Assembly: GCA_963820545.1 (NCBI GenBank)
Contig: CAWGAJ010000001.1
Coordinates: 1,674,001 to 1,738,000, forward strand
Reading direction: 5' to 3'
Length of the DNA: 64,000 bases
Source: CAWGAJ01 sp963820545
GTDB taxonomy: Bacteria; Planctomycetota; Planctomycetia; Pirellulales; Thermoguttaceae
Positions 1-8,669 of the stretch are shown in pieces. Every line of letters starts with the position of its first letter. Position 1 is the first letter of the stretch. The notes below the pieces were generated by a model that had not been told where the DNA came from, ran no database searches, and worked only from the letters and a program-made list of their open reading frames with translations. A program made the position numbers and the translations under genes.

Positions 1-118
1 TTTGCAGGATTTGGGTCATTTCGAGCTATGCGGGAAAAGAATCTTTTTTACTGACAGGTCTAACAATAACATCGGTTATCCCGGCCATTAGATTCAATAA
101 CATTTATTTTCCAGGGCA

Positions 119-175
119 TTCCCAGGCGGGGCCTGGGAACGAGGTTTAGCGAGATTTAGAGCCTGGGAACGAGGT
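119..175. repeat. Intergenic palindrome and direct repeat (CCTGGGAACGAGGT type)
   Basis: A perfect 9-base inverted repeat with a 3-base loop (119-127 and 131-139) is followed by a second copy of CCTGGGAACGAGGT at about 162-175. The same word occurs in reverse orientation near 31,881-31,894. It is one of several short repeat families in the spacers of this window. No gene is visible in bases 1-347 apart from this repeat and the promoter before the first gene. Confidence 0.6.
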
Positions 176-282
176 GTAATCGCCCTCTGATGCAGCGTGT
201 GAAAAAAAGGGATTGTGGTTCATGTCAGGGGAAAAAATTAAAAAAACCCCCCCGTGGCAGGACGTCTTGTTACGCAGATTAA

Positions 283-311
283 TTGACTTTTCCTAAAAGT
301 ATTACTAAAAT
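283..311 (+). promoter_or_regulatory. Candidate sigma-70-type promoter of the first PEP-CTERM gene
   Basis: TTGACT (283-288) and TAAAAT (306-311) are separated by 17 bases, each one mismatch from the classical -35 and -10 boxes. The expected start of transcription would be about 318, leaving a leader of roughly 30 bases before the ATG at 348. There is no good ribosome-binding site directly before that ATG. The call rests on sequence match only. Confidence 0.4.
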
Positions 312-347
312 CAAGGAAAGTTTATCGAAAAGTTTATTTAATAGCTG

Positions 348-2750
348 ATGAGAACAATGCGGCATTTTTCGCGAATTTCGCTCCTGGTTTTGGGCCTGCT
401 TTTTTCTGGTTTCGCGCCTGCCTGGAGCGAAACTTGGACATGGACCGGCAACGCAGGTACGGACGGCTGGTATGATGTTCTGCTGATCACTACGCCGCCG
501 TCGCCGGCGAATTACATTAATAATTGGGGGAAAACGGGCGCTCCGCCGCCCTTTCCCGGCATCACGGCCGATGTCAACCTGCTCGATTTTTCCGTAGTGC
601 TCAAGGACGACAATGCGACCATTCAAACCCTCTCGCTTGATAGGTCTTTGGACATCGTAGCCGGCAAGTATTTGACTCTTTCCGGTACAATCCTAAACGA
701 CGGCACGATCACGGTCAATTCTACCAGCGGCGGCACTGATACTTACTTGCAGTTCGAATTAAGCTCGACGCTCGGCGGCAGCGGCCATCTGCAACTAAAC
801 CAATCTGGAACCTATGCGGAACTGAAAACCGGCACTAGTGTCATCCTCACCCAGGCTGACACACACAGCATCTGCGGCTCTGGCCGGATCAGCGCCGCAC
901 TAGATAATGAAGGATTAATTAACGCAAATTCCAGTGGAAAAACCCTGGAATTAACCACCAACTCCAAGAAGAACTCGGGAATAATACGGGCGTCCAGCGG
1001 GGGTATTCTTTCCTTCCAGGCAACAACAACGGCCTACGACAACACGGATGGGACCATCGAAGTCCTGAATGGCTCCCGCGCCGAATTGAACGACGGCGTG
1101 AGCATCACGGGCGGCACGCTTACCACGGCCGGCAGCGGAAGTTTTCGCGTTCTCTCCGCCAGCAATCCCGCGACACTCGATAATCTGACTAACGCCGGCA
1201 CTGTGGAGATCTACAATGCAAAAACGCTTATCTTCACGGGGAGCATCATCAACACGGGCACGATCCTGGTGAATTCCACCGGCTCCGAAACATATTTGCG
1301 CATTAGCGGCAACGTGACCTTGAGCGGAAACGGAGCGGTTAGTCTTTCTTACAATACAGGCACTTATACCAACCACGTGCAGGGCACCGGGAGCAACAGA
1401 CTGACTAATGATAGTAATCATACTATAAAAGGTGCAGGAGGATTGGGCAACAATACGCTCGAGATCACCAACCGGGGGACGATCCAAGCCAATCAGGCGC
1501 GGGCTTTGGAAGTTAATCCTCACGCGGAATTGATCAACAGCGGCACGATGAATGCCGTCAATGGAGCACAACTCTACCTCTACGACGGCAGCTACACTAA
1601 CAGCAGTGGCACCATCAGTGCTTTAGATACTTCGCAGGTTGTGTTGTTCGACGGCGTGAGCATCACGGGCGGCACGCTCACCACGGCCGGCTCCGGCCTG
1701 ATCCGCAGTCTCTCCACTTATTCTAATTCCACCAACCCGGCCACGCTCGCCGATCTGAGTAACTCCGGCACCATCGAAGTCCCCGATCAAAAAGGCCTGC
1801 GCCTGACCGGGACCATCAACAACACGGGCACGATCCAGGTGAATTCCACCGGCCACGCAACGTATCTGCGGATCAACGGCAACACGACCCTCACGGGAAA
1901 TGGCCTGTTACGGCTTTCCTATTCCATGGACAGCGTGCTAGGCACGGGGAGTAATCGGCTGACTAATCAGAGCTTACATAATATCAAGGGTTCCGGCGCC
2001 TTGGGATCTGACAATCTGGCTCTGACCAACTACGGTTTGATCGAGGCCGATCAAGCTTGGTCTTTGGACATTGATACTAAAGATTTACCCGCCGACGGCC
2101 AAAGCGGTTTTATTAATTATGGCGTTGTCCGGTCCAAAGGCAGCGGCAGTTTGAATATCTATGGAACCACCTTCAGCAATCCGGGAACTGTGGAGGCAAC
2201 CAATGGCAGCACGCTCTCTTGTCTTGTCACACCAGTGCAACTTTCCGGCACCACACTTACCGACGGCACCTGGATTGCCCGGGCAGGCTCCACGCTCAGC
2301 ATCACCAAAGGCAGCCTCATTACCACCAATTCAGGTACGGTAATCCTCGACGGTACCGGCTCGAAGTTTGATAAAATCAACAACCTGGCCGATAATCAGG
2401 ATACTTTCGAGGTGCTTGGCGGGCGCAGCTTCACCACCGCCGGCAACCTGACCAATTCCGGATCGCTCTTGGTCAGCGGCAGCGGAACATTTTCCGTCGC
2501 CGGCGATTTGACCGGCACGGGCAGCACCGCGGTGACTGATTCGGCCACATTGTACGCCAACAGAATCGTGCAGGGTCACATCTACATCGGCAGCGGAGCA
2601 AAACTGGTGATCCGCGCCTCCAGCGGCGAGCCATTGGCTGCCGCGGAGAATTTCTCAGCCGTGCCCGAACCGCAAACGTGGCTCTTGCTGCTTATCGCTA
2701 TTTTCGCCCTGGGCGCCTCTCGAGGCATTGCCGCGCTTAAACAATCATAA
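348..2750 (+). CDS. Secreted PEP-CTERM protein with repeated beta-strand modules
   Basis: This 800-residue protein starts with a signal peptide (about residues 1-27, ending near SGFAPAWSE) and ends with a PEP-CTERM sorting signal: VPEP, a hydrophobic helix, then a short basic tail. The middle is Thr/Ser/Gly/Asn-rich and made of repeated modules; DGVSITGGTLTTAGSG recurs almost exactly around residues 245 and 435, and NTGTI/NSGTI strands recur throughout. This pattern suggests a right-handed beta-helix like autotransporter-associated repeats. PEP-CTERM proteins are normally anchored or released by an exosortase, and no exosortase gene lies in this window. A surface or matrix structural role is inferred. 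An alternative ATG lies three codons downstream. Confidence 0.75.
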   Translation: MRTMRHFSRISLLVLGLLFSGFAPAWSETWTWTGNAGTDGWYDVLLITTPPSPANYINNWGKTGAPPPFPGITADVNLLDFSVVLKDDNATIQTLSLDRSLDIVAGKYLTLSGTILNDGTITVNSTSGGTDTYLQFELSSTLGGSGHLQLNQSGTYAELKTGTSVILTQADTHSICGSGRISAALDNEGLINANSSGKTLELTTNSKKNSGIIRASSGGILSFQATTTAYDNTDGTIEVLNGSRAELNDGVSITGGTLTTAGSGSFRVLSASNPATLDNLTNAGTVEIYNAKTLIFTGSIINTGTILVNSTGSETYLRISGNVTLSGNGAVSLSYNTGTYTNHVQGTGSNRLTNDSNHTIKGAGGLGNNTLEITNRGTIQANQARALEVNPHAELINSGTMNAVNGAQLYLYDGSYTNSSGTISALDTSQVVLFDGVSITGGTLTTAGSGLIRSLSTYSNSTNPATLADLSNSGTIEVPDQKGLRLTGTINNTGTIQVNSTGHATYLRINGNTTLTGNGLLRLSYSMDSVLGTGSNRLTNQSLHNIKGSGALGSDNLALTNYGLIEADQAWSLDIDTKDLPADGQSGFINYGVVRSKGSGSLNIYGTTFSNPGTVEATNGSTLSCLVTPVQLSGTTLTDGTWIARAGSTLSITKGSLITTNSGTVILDGTGSKFDKINNLADNQDTFEVLGGRSFTTAGNLTNSGSLLVSGSGTFSVAGDLTGTGSTAVTDSATLYANRIVQGHIYIGSGAKLVIRASSGEPLAAAENFSAVPEPQTWLLLLIAIFALGASRGIAALKQS

Positions 2751-2762
2751 TTATTGATTATT

Positions 2763-3905
2763 TTACTGAAATACGCCGGCGCGGTTGAGGAATTGTTTTC
2801 CGTCTTTGGTTTTCTGGATGGTCAACGTTCCCGTGATCTGGGGCCCTTGCTGCATTGTTTCTTTTGATATCTCCACGATTTCTCGCGGCCCTTTGTCTTT
2901 ATGGAGGTTCCACATATAGTCGCCTTTGGCCTGCATGGGAAAGCTTTTCATCTCCAGACGCAGGCTGTCGGGCGTGACTTTACAGACCAGATAGTCCTGT
3001 GTGTCTACTACCTCGCGTCCCCACGACGAACCGTGCACGATTTGCCAGATGCCGTCTGCTTCGCCGACCGTGACGGCGTGAAACTCGCCGCAAAGGTACA
3101 GGTCCACTCCGGCTTGTTTCATAACCTTCCAGAACTCGCTTTCCTTTCCTCCTGCCAGCATCAGCCTGCTGGATGAACGACTTTTAAGATTACCAAACAC
3201 GGGAACATGCCCCTGAACGATAATGTGATCCGCGCCCTGATGCTTTGCCAGCACGTCTTTAAACCAAGCGAGTTGTTCGCCAATTATACCGATGTGCATC
3301 TGTCCGTCCTGCGACTCGAAGGTTTCGACGGTAATGATCAATGTGTTGTTGTGAAGAACATAGTAGGCTAAGCTCTTCTTGATCGGAGGGCCGTTAGCGG
3401 GCATTTGTAAATGTTGAGCAAACACCCGCTCGAAATCCGGCATTAATTTGAGCTTCTCCGGCGGCCAGGGATCGTCGCCTAGTTCGTGATCGCCCAGGCC
3501 TACGTAATACTTCAGGTCGTGCGCGCGCATGCGGCGAATCCAGTTCTCGTAGTATATCGCGCCCATTTGCTCGATACACTTCGGCCCGTCCCACCAGTGG
3601 CCGTTGACCAGGTCGCCCATTACGAGAACGAAATCCGGATTCTCCTTTTTCACCTGGTCGAGATACCAGTTCACGGCCGTGTCCCACTGCGGCCAGGGAT
3701 TAGGCACGTCGAAATTGAAAAAATCCGGCGTGCTTACAAAGGTCCAGGATTTTTCGCCGGTCGATTCGCCCCCAACACTCGGCGAACTCTCTTGGGCCGC
3801 TGATCCAGATATTGCATAAGCCAACAAAAGAGAAAATACGACAAAAGAAATCATGCCTTCTCGCCAAGACGTTTTTTGCCATAAATGTAAAGGTAATATG
3901 ATCAT
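2763..3905 (-). CDS. Calcineurin-like metallophosphoesterase, exported
   Basis: The protein of 380 residues has a calcineurin-like phosphoesterase fold signature. It shows MGDLVN (GDxx motif), GLGDHE where GNHE/D is usual, VQGHVPV and CGEFHAVT where GHxH is usual. The first metal motif (normally DxH) is not clear; the nearest match is PDFFNFD. A signal peptide begins at the internal Met18 (MISFVVFSLLLAYAISGSA), so translation may really start at 3854. Overall it resembles purple-acid-phosphatase-like secreted enzymes, and hydrolysis of phosphoesters in the periplasm is inferred. The gene converges on the preceding PEP-CTERM gene with only 12 bases between the stops. Confidence 0.7.
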   Translation of the reverse strand: MIILPLHLWQKTSWREGMISFVVFSLLLAYAISGSAAQESSPSVGGESTGEKSWTFVSTPDFFNFDVPNPWPQWDTAVNWYLDQVKKENPDFVLVMGDLVNGHWWDGPKCIEQMGAIYYENWIRRMRAHDLKYYVGLGDHELGDDPWPPEKLKLMPDFERVFAQHLQMPANGPPIKKSLAYYVLHNNTLIITVETFESQDGQMHIGIIGEQLAWFKDVLAKHQGADHIIVQGHVPVFGNLKSRSSSRLMLAGGKESEFWKVMKQAGVDLYLCGEFHAVTVGEADGIWQIVHGSSWGREVVDTQDYLVCKVTPDSLRLEMKSFPMQAKGDYMWNLHKDKGPREIVEISKETMQQGPQITGTLTIQKTKDGKQFLNRAGVFQ

Positions 3906-3997
3906 GTTTGTTCTCTTGCTTTCTGATTATAGTCTTGTTATTGTGTTCAGGGAACTAAGGTGCGTGAAACTCGGCAACATGCCAACGGAGCATCATT

Positions 3998-4327
3998 ATG
4001 CCCAAATGTCCAAAATGCGGCGAGATGAATCCAGCGGGCGTGGGACTGTGCAAGAATTGCGGCAGCCAAATTCCCCTGGAAGATAAACCTCAGCCGGAGG
4101 TCGCCCCCGGCGGATTTGAAGCAGAGGTGCTGGAACTTTTGCGAGGCGATAAGAAAATCGAGGCCATAAAAGTCTATCGCGAAAAAACGGGCATTGATCT
4201 GAAAGAAGCCAAAGATGCAGTAGAAGCCTTGGCAAAAAAACACAATCTTACATCATCCGGGGTTGGCTGTGCCAGTGTTCTGCTGATCTTGGTCGTGGCG
4301 GTGGCGATCATCTGGCGTCTTATGTGA
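3998..4327 (+). CDS. Zinc-ribbon, L7/L12-C-terminal-like, membrane-anchored small protein
   Basis: The 109-residue protein has three parts. Residues 4-22 form a CPKC...CKNC zinc ribbon. Residues 40-85 closely resemble the C-terminal domain of ribosomal protein L7/L12 (KKIEAIKVYREKTGIDLKEA). Residues 88-107 are one hydrophobic helix. A GGAG ribosome-binding site lies 8 bases before the ATG. In L7/L12 this domain recruits translational GTPases. Here, without the dimerisation domain and with a membrane anchor, the role is unknown; protein-protein docking at the membrane is a guess. It is divergent from the metallophosphoesterase gene. Confidence 0.7.
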   Translation: MPKCPKCGEMNPAGVGLCKNCGSQIPLEDKPQPEVAPGGFEAEVLELLRGDKKIEAIKVYREKTGIDLKEAKDAVEALAKKHNLTSSGVGCASVLLILVVAVAIIWRLM

Positions 4328-4346
4328 TAATTTCGTCGAGCGTGTG

Positions 4347-4370
4347 CCACTGGCTGCTTGCCAGCCAGTG
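4347..4370. repeat. Dispersed palindrome (CCACTGGCTGCTTGCCAG type)
   Basis: CCACTGGCTG...CAGCCAGTG is an imperfect palindrome between the L7/L12-like gene and the E1-type gene. Related copies are at 38,943-38,966 and near 41,271, with degraded forms near 20,785 and 20,960. They lie in spacers, usually beside gene ends. Confidence 0.55.
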
Positions 4371-4395
4371 TTGCTCTTCTTGCTGTCCCCCGTCT

Positions 4396-5427
4396 TCATG
4401 CCCCAATATATTTTGCATACACTGTGCGGGCGGTGGCGATGTCATCGGTGCCGGTAATGATGGCCCGGCCGTCGGGGAAGAGTGTTATTTCGTAGGGCGG
4501 GACTTTCAGACGCAGTAGGTATTGGTTCAGCGTGATCGGGCCTATGCCGGCAAGGCGCTGGGCCAGATCGGTAAGCGAAATTTTTGTTCCTGGGTGAGAA
4601 AGTTGCACGGCGCTGCGTCCGCAGAGCACCGCGGTACAAGTGCCTTCGCGCCCGGCAAGCCAAGGGAATTCTCTGCGCTTGCACGTGGGACAATCGACCT
4701 GATCACGCAATTGGCTTACATCAACCTGCTTTATTCGATTTTGCCAGAGATCAATAACAATCAACTGTCGCGATATGGCATCCCGGCTGCCGCTGAGGAT
4801 TTTGATTGCCTCCATGGATTCTATCGAAGCGATCAGACCCACGATGGGGCCCAAGATGCCGGCCGTATCGCAGGTGGGCGTGCTGCCGGGCGCCGGGCAG
4901 GTTTCCATCAGGCAGCGCAGGCAAGGGGTTTGGCCGGGAATGATCGTCATTGTTTGACCCTCGGATCCTACGCAGCCACCGTAGATCCAGGGCAGGCGTC
5001 GCTTCACGGCCACGTCGTTTAGCAGAAATCGAGTCTCGAAATTATCGGTCCCATCGAGGATCACATCAACTTTTTCGCAAAGCTGTTCAATATTGGTGTG
5101 ATTCACGTCGGCCACCAGCGGCTCGATTTCGACCGCCGAATTAGCACTTCGCAGTTTTTCGGCGGCGGCCACGGCCTTGGGCAATCCGGCGGCGGCATCT
5201 GCTTCATCAAAAAGCACCTGCCGGGCGAGATTGCTCAGCTCGACGAAATCGCGATCCACGATCCTCACTTTACCCACGCCGGCTCGCACCAGCGTGTTGG
5301 CAATCACGCTGCCCAGCGCCCCGCAGCCGCAGATCAGCGCCCGACTCGTAGCCAAGCGCCCCTGCCCTTCTTTGCCCAAGGGTGGGAAACGTATTTGGCG
5401 GATGTAGCGATTCAGGGATTGAGACAT
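4396..5427 (-). CDS. ThiF/MoeB/HesA-family E1-like adenylyltransferase
   Basis: The 343-residue protein matches the ThiF/MoeB superfamily, which adenylates the C-terminal glycine of a ubiquitin-like sulfur carrier (ThiS, MoaD or similar). It has the nucleotide-binding GCGALGS (about residues 34-40), the DRDFVELSNLARQ motif, the catalytic-cysteine region CDTAG, and two CxxC pairs (CLRC and CPTC) for a structural zinc. A C-terminal extension of about 80 residues ends in YEITLFPDGRAIITGTDD, a feature seen in MoeB/ThiF-like proteins of anaerobes. No sulfur-carrier or thiamine/molybdopterin gene is adjacent, so thiamine and molybdopterin synthesis cannot be told apart here. The start has only a weak GGA upstream. 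Confidence 0.85.
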   Translation of the reverse strand: MSQSLNRYIRQIRFPPLGKEGQGRLATSRALICGCGALGSVIANTLVRAGVGKVRIVDRDFVELSNLARQVLFDEADAAAGLPKAVAAAEKLRSANSAVEIEPLVADVNHTNIEQLCEKVDVILDGTDNFETRFLLNDVAVKRRLPWIYGGCVGSEGQTMTIIPGQTPCLRCLMETCPAPGSTPTCDTAGILGPIVGLIASIESMEAIKILSGSRDAISRQLIVIDLWQNRIKQVDVSQLRDQVDCPTCKRREFPWLAGREGTCTAVLCGRSAVQLSHPGTKISLTDLAQRLAGIGPITLNQYLLRLKVPPYEITLFPDGRAIITGTDDIATARTVYAKYIGA

Positions 5428-5436
5428 AATGTCCGT

Positions 5437-5457
5437 CCGGCGGTCGTTGACCGCCGG
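5437..5457. repeat. Palindrome CCGGCGGTCGTTGACCGCCGG
   Basis: A 21-base near-perfect palindrome directly upstream of the E1-type gene. An identical copy lies at 41,348-41,368 upstream of comM's 3' end. It belongs to the dispersed short palindromes of this genome. Confidence 0.65.
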
Positions 5458-5499
5458 CTATCAATGTAATTTGTTTGATTGTATTAATAATGTTTTCAC

Positions 5500-5514
5500 G
5501 CGACCAACGGTCGC
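5500..5514. repeat. Palindrome of the GCGACC-GGTCGC family at the uvrA 3' end
   Basis: GCGACC-N3-GGTCGC followed by GGCTTTAT. Further copies are at 13,942-13,958, 15,241-15,259 and 15,363-15,381. Three of the four sit within about 30 bases of the stop codon of a minus-strand gene, which suggests a role in transcript ends, though no T-run follows. Confidence 0.6.
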
Positions 5515-5541
5515 GGCTTTATATGCTGCAATTTGCAATTT

Positions 5542-8124
5542 TCAATTTGCAATCTCCTTGCGCAGCACTTCGGCCAGGTATCGTCCTGTTACGGAATGCG
5601 GGCAGTTGGATACCATTTCGGGCGTGCCTTTAACGACTATCTGCCCGCCTTCGTCGGCTGCGCCGGGGCCAAGGTCGATAATGTAATCAGCGGCCTTCAT
5701 GATTTGCAAATTATGTTCAACCACGATCAATGAATGGCCCACGGCCAGCAGGGCGTCGAAGCAGTCTAGCAGTTGCACGACGTCGGAAAAGTGCAAGCCC
5801 GTGGTGGGTTCGTCGAGGATGAACAGGCAGCGGCCGCGTTTTGCGCTGCTCATGTAGCCGGCGAGTTTCAGGCGTTGGGCCTCGCCGCCGGAGAGCGTGT
5901 TGGCCGGCTGACCGAGTTGCACGTAATCCAGGCCCACGTCGATAAGCCGTTTCAGCCGGGCCTGCACTTTGGGCTGTCCGCGGAAAAAGGTGAAGGCCTC
6001 GCGCACGGTCATCTCCAGCACGTCGGCGATGTTGCGGCCGCGATAGGTGACGTCGAGAATTTCGTCGCGATAGCGCGTGCCGTTGCACTGGCTGCATTTC
6101 ATGTAGACGTCGGCCAGGAACTGCATGTCGATCTGGATGTAGCCGTCGCCTTTGCAGGCGGTGCACCGACCGCCGTCGACGTTGAAGCTGAAATGGCCGG
6201 CATCGTAGTTGCGCGTGCGGGCTTCAACAGTCTCGGCGAATACGTTGCGGATCTCGTCGAAGACCTTCAGATACGTCACCGGATTGGAACGCGGCGAACG
6301 CCCGATGGGACTTTGATCGACCATGATTACGTCGTCGATCTGTCCGTCGCCGAAAACGTCGTCGTGCTGATAGGGTTTGGCTGCGTCTTTGCGCAGGCGG
6401 CGGCAGAGGGCCGGGTAGAGCGTATCTTCCACCAAAGTGCTCTTGCCCGACCCGCTCACGCCCGTGACCAGGCATAACATACCCAGGGGAAATTCCACGG
6501 TGATGTTTTTCAAATTGTTGCCCCGGGCGCCGGCCAGACGGATCCAACCGTGATCGGGCGCACGGCGACGGCCATTAGCGCCCATGCCGCGCCGGCCTGC
6601 CAGGTAGTCGCCGGTAAGACTTTCGGGGCATTTTTGCATTTCCTCGGGCGTGCCTTGGAAGACGATGCGTCCGCCGCGTTCGCCCGCCCCGGGACCGATC
6701 TCGACCACCTGGTCGGCCGCGCGGATTAGCGACTCCTCGTGTTCCACCACGACCACGGTGTTGTTGCGGTCACGAAGCTGTTTGATCGCGCTAATAAGCT
6801 GATTGATATCGCGGGGATGCAGCCCGATCGACGGCTCGTCGAGCACATAGAGCATGTTCACCAGGCTGGAACCCAAAGAGGCGGTCAGTGCTACGCGCCT
6901 GGATTCGCCGCCGCTTAACGTGCGCAGCGGTCGATCCAGGGTCAGATAGCCCAGCCCGACTTCTTCGAGATAGCCCAGCCGGGCCTCGACCTGTTCGAGC
7001 ATCATGCGACCGACCTGGTGCTCCCAGGCCGGTAATTCCAAGTTGCGGAAAAAGGCGGCGGCATCACTGACCTTCATCGCGCAGATCTCGCCCAGGTTCT
7101 TGCCGCCGATGCGCACGGCCAAGGCCTCGCTGCGCAGGCGCGTGCCGTGGCAACTGGAACATGTGCTGGTGCTCCGCCAACGGCTCAAAAAAACGCGGAT
7201 GTGCATCTTGTACTTGCGCCGCTCCAGCCAGGCAAAAAAACCCTCCAGGCCGCCGAATTTTCGCTCCGGCACGCCGTGGGTAATCAACTCCAGATGCCGC
7301 TTGCTGAGCTCCTTAAACGGCACATCCGTGGGAATGTCATAATCCCGTGCCAAGGCCAGCAATTCCTGCATCTCGTGGGCGTAAGCCGGGGTGTTCCAGG
7401 GGGCGATGGCCCCGTCGCGCAAGGATTTGTTCGGATCGGGCACGACCAATTCCATATCGATGCCGATCACATTGCCAAAACCCTCACATTCCGGACATGC
7501 ACCCAGGGGACTGTTGAAGCTAAAAAGTCGCGGTTCAGGCGGAGGATACTCGATGCCACAATCTTCGCAGGCCAATTGAGTGCTGAATCCGAGCCGTTGC
7601 CAGGGACGGCCATCGATAAGGGACAAGGGGCGAGAAGAGGGTTCAGGGTTCAGGGTTCGGGGTTCAGAGTCCCCTCTCCCTTTGGGAGAGGGGAAGGGTG
7701 AGGGCGAATCGCCGTCAGGGCTTACATTTGTACTTTCATTTTCCTCCACAAACACGTAGCATCGCCCTCGACCTTTGCTAAAGGCGGTTTCCAGGGAATC
7801 GCGCAATCGACTGGCGCTTGCGCCGCCTGCCGTTAAGCGATCGACAACGACATAGATCCCGTTATTAGGGTTGTTTAGCCCCGGCATTTGTGCCGGGTGC
7901 GGACCGGAGACAGGAGACGGGAATGAAGTTCTTTCTTGTGTTGGGGTGACAGTTGAACTGTCACCCCAACTGATTGAGGAAGTGTTTTCATCCAAGTTGA
8001 TTGTCCGGCCGTTGGCAATCACGCGAATGAATCCTTCTTCGCGCAGTCCCGCGGCCAGGGCATCCATTTGTTGGGGCGACAGTTTAACTGTTGCCCCAAC
8101 TGACTTCTGATCATCCGCGGGCAA
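5542..8124 (-). CDS. uvrA: Excinuclease ABC subunit A, C-terminal 860 residues (frameshifted gene)
   Basis: This is most of UvrA, the damage-sensing ATPase of nucleotide excision repair. Two ABC signatures are visible (LSGGESRRVALTASLG with LDEPSIGLHPRD, and LSGGEAQRLKLAG with LDEPTTGLHFSD), plus the second Walker A (GVSGSGKSTLVEDTLYPAL) and zinc-finger cysteine pairs (CEDC/CPEC, CTAC/CSQC). Reading continues from the upstream N-terminal piece after a single-base shift near 8142-8150. Loops in the first 190 residues carry extra sequence coded by palindromic repeats (8071-8099, 7941-7969, 7671-7693), bringing the joined protein to about 1,018 codons against the usual 940-950. The apparent TTG start at 8124 is artificial. 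Confidence 0.9.
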   Translation of the reverse strand: MPADDQKSVGATVKLSPQQMDALAAGLREEGFIRVIANGRTINLDENTSSISWGDSSTVTPTQERTSFPSPVSGPHPAQMPGLNNPNNGIYVVVDRLTAGGASASRLRDSLETAFSKGRGRCYVFVEENESTNVSPDGDSPSPFPSPKGRGDSEPRTLNPEPSSRPLSLIDGRPWQRLGFSTQLACEDCGIEYPPPEPRLFSFNSPLGACPECEGFGNVIGIDMELVVPDPNKSLRDGAIAPWNTPAYAHEMQELLALARDYDIPTDVPFKELSKRHLELITHGVPERKFGGLEGFFAWLERRKYKMHIRVFLSRWRSTSTCSSCHGTRLRSEALAVRIGGKNLGEICAMKVSDAAAFFRNLELPAWEHQVGRMMLEQVEARLGYLEEVGLGYLTLDRPLRTLSGGESRRVALTASLGSSLVNMLYVLDEPSIGLHPRDINQLISAIKQLRDRNNTVVVVEHEESLIRAADQVVEIGPGAGERGGRIVFQGTPEEMQKCPESLTGDYLAGRRGMGANGRRRAPDHGWIRLAGARGNNLKNITVEFPLGMLCLVTGVSGSGKSTLVEDTLYPALCRRLRKDAAKPYQHDDVFGDGQIDDVIMVDQSPIGRSPRSNPVTYLKVFDEIRNVFAETVEARTRNYDAGHFSFNVDGGRCTACKGDGYIQIDMQFLADVYMKCSQCNGTRYRDEILDVTYRGRNIADVLEMTVREAFTFFRGQPKVQARLKRLIDVGLDYVQLGQPANTLSGGEAQRLKLAGYMSSAKRGRCLFILDEPTTGLHFSDVVQLLDCFDALLAVGHSLIVVEHNLQIMKAADYIIDLGPGAADEGGQIVVKGTPEMVSNCPHSVTGRYLAEVLRKEIAN
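7671..7693. repeat. Palindrome CCCCTCTCCC-N3-GGGAGAGGGG inside uvrA
   Basis: Ten-base perfect arms around TTT, followed by AAGGGTGAGGGC, lie inside the uvrA frame and code SPSPFPSPKGRG. The same element occurs between genes near 20,690-20,727 and 40,733-40,771. Just beside it (7640-7670) is a run of GGTTCAGGGTTCAG words that also occurs intergenically near 38,238. Confidence 0.75.
7941..7969. repeat. Perfect 14-base-arm palindrome inside uvrA
   Basis: TTGGGGTGACAGTT and its exact complement flank a single central base. The element is read in frame as SWGDSSTVTPTQ (minus strand), within an insertion relative to normal UvrA. Related copies are at 8071-8099 (also in uvrA) and 15,130-15,158 (intergenic). 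Confidence 0.8.
8071..8099. repeat. Near-perfect palindrome inside uvrA, same family as 7941-7969
   Basis: TTGGGGCGACAGTT pairs with AACTGTTGCCCCAA with one mismatch in 14. It is read in the uvrA frame as SVGATVKLSPQQ. It lies 102 bases upstream (in gene direction) of the copy at 7941-7969. Confidence 0.75.
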
Positions 8125-8141
8125 CGCCAGCCGGAAGGCAA

Positions 8142-8669
8142 TCAGGCAGCGGTGCCGGCGGGCAGCGTGCTTAGTATCTCGGCGGCGCTCTGAGCAGTGT
8201 CACAATGTACTTCTTGCCCACAACCAAGGCAAAAAACATGCCCGATTTTGGCAAACAACAGGCGCAGATAATCGCTCGTCTCAGTGGCCGTGCCCACCGT
8301 GGACCGGCTGGAACGGCTGGTGTTCTTGCTGGTCACGGAAATCGCGGGCGGGATGCCGTCGATGCGTGCGGCCTCGGGCTTTTCCAGGCGCTGGAGGAAC
8401 TGTCGCGTATAGGCCGAAAAACTCTCGATGTAGCGGCGCTGGCCTTCGGCATAAAGGGTATCCAGCGCAAGGCTGCTCTTGCCGCTGCCGCTTAAGCCGC
8501 AAAAAACGATCAGCCTGCGGTGCGGCAGGTCCAAATCAATGGACTTGAGGTTGTGAACGGCAACGCCGCGCAATGAAATTGTATCTACGGCCGTCATGGT
8601 TTTGCTCAGAATACTATGGAGATAATAAGGCAAACTATTATCATACCAATTATTTGTTTTTTTGTCCAT
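8142..8669 (-). CDS. uvrA: Excinuclease ABC subunit A, N-terminal 175 residues (frameshifted gene)
   Basis: The N-terminal ATPase part of UvrA: Walker A in FCGLSGSGKSSLALDTLYAE, then GQRRYIESFSAYTRQFLQ and the CLGCGQ zinc-finger half. Homology begins at Met25 (MTAVDTISLRGVAVHNLKSI, ATG at 8597), so the first 24 codons are probably not translated. The frame ends at LPAGTAA-stop, but the reading frame one base back continues as LIAFRLALPADDQKS into the rest of UvrA. A one-base deletion at 8142-8150, real or from sequencing, explains the split. Confidence 0.88.
   Translation of the reverse strand: MDKKTNNWYDNSLPYYLHSILSKTMTAVDTISLRGVAVHNLKSIDLDLPHRRLIVFCGLSGSGKSSLALDTLYAEGQRRYIESFSAYTRQFLQRLEKPEAARIDGIPPAISVTSKNTSRSSRSTVGTATETSDYLRLLFAKIGHVFCLGCGQEVHCDTAQSAAEILSTLPAGTAA

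Noticed and set aside
951..1571. A 206-codon minus-strand frame inside the first PEP-CTERM gene
   Set aside because: It lies wholly inside a gene with a signal peptide and PEP-CTERM tail, and has no features of its own.
8142..8150. Programmed -1 frameshift in uvrA
   Set aside because: No slippery heptamer is present, UvrA is not known to need one, and many unrelated genes here are broken in the same way.
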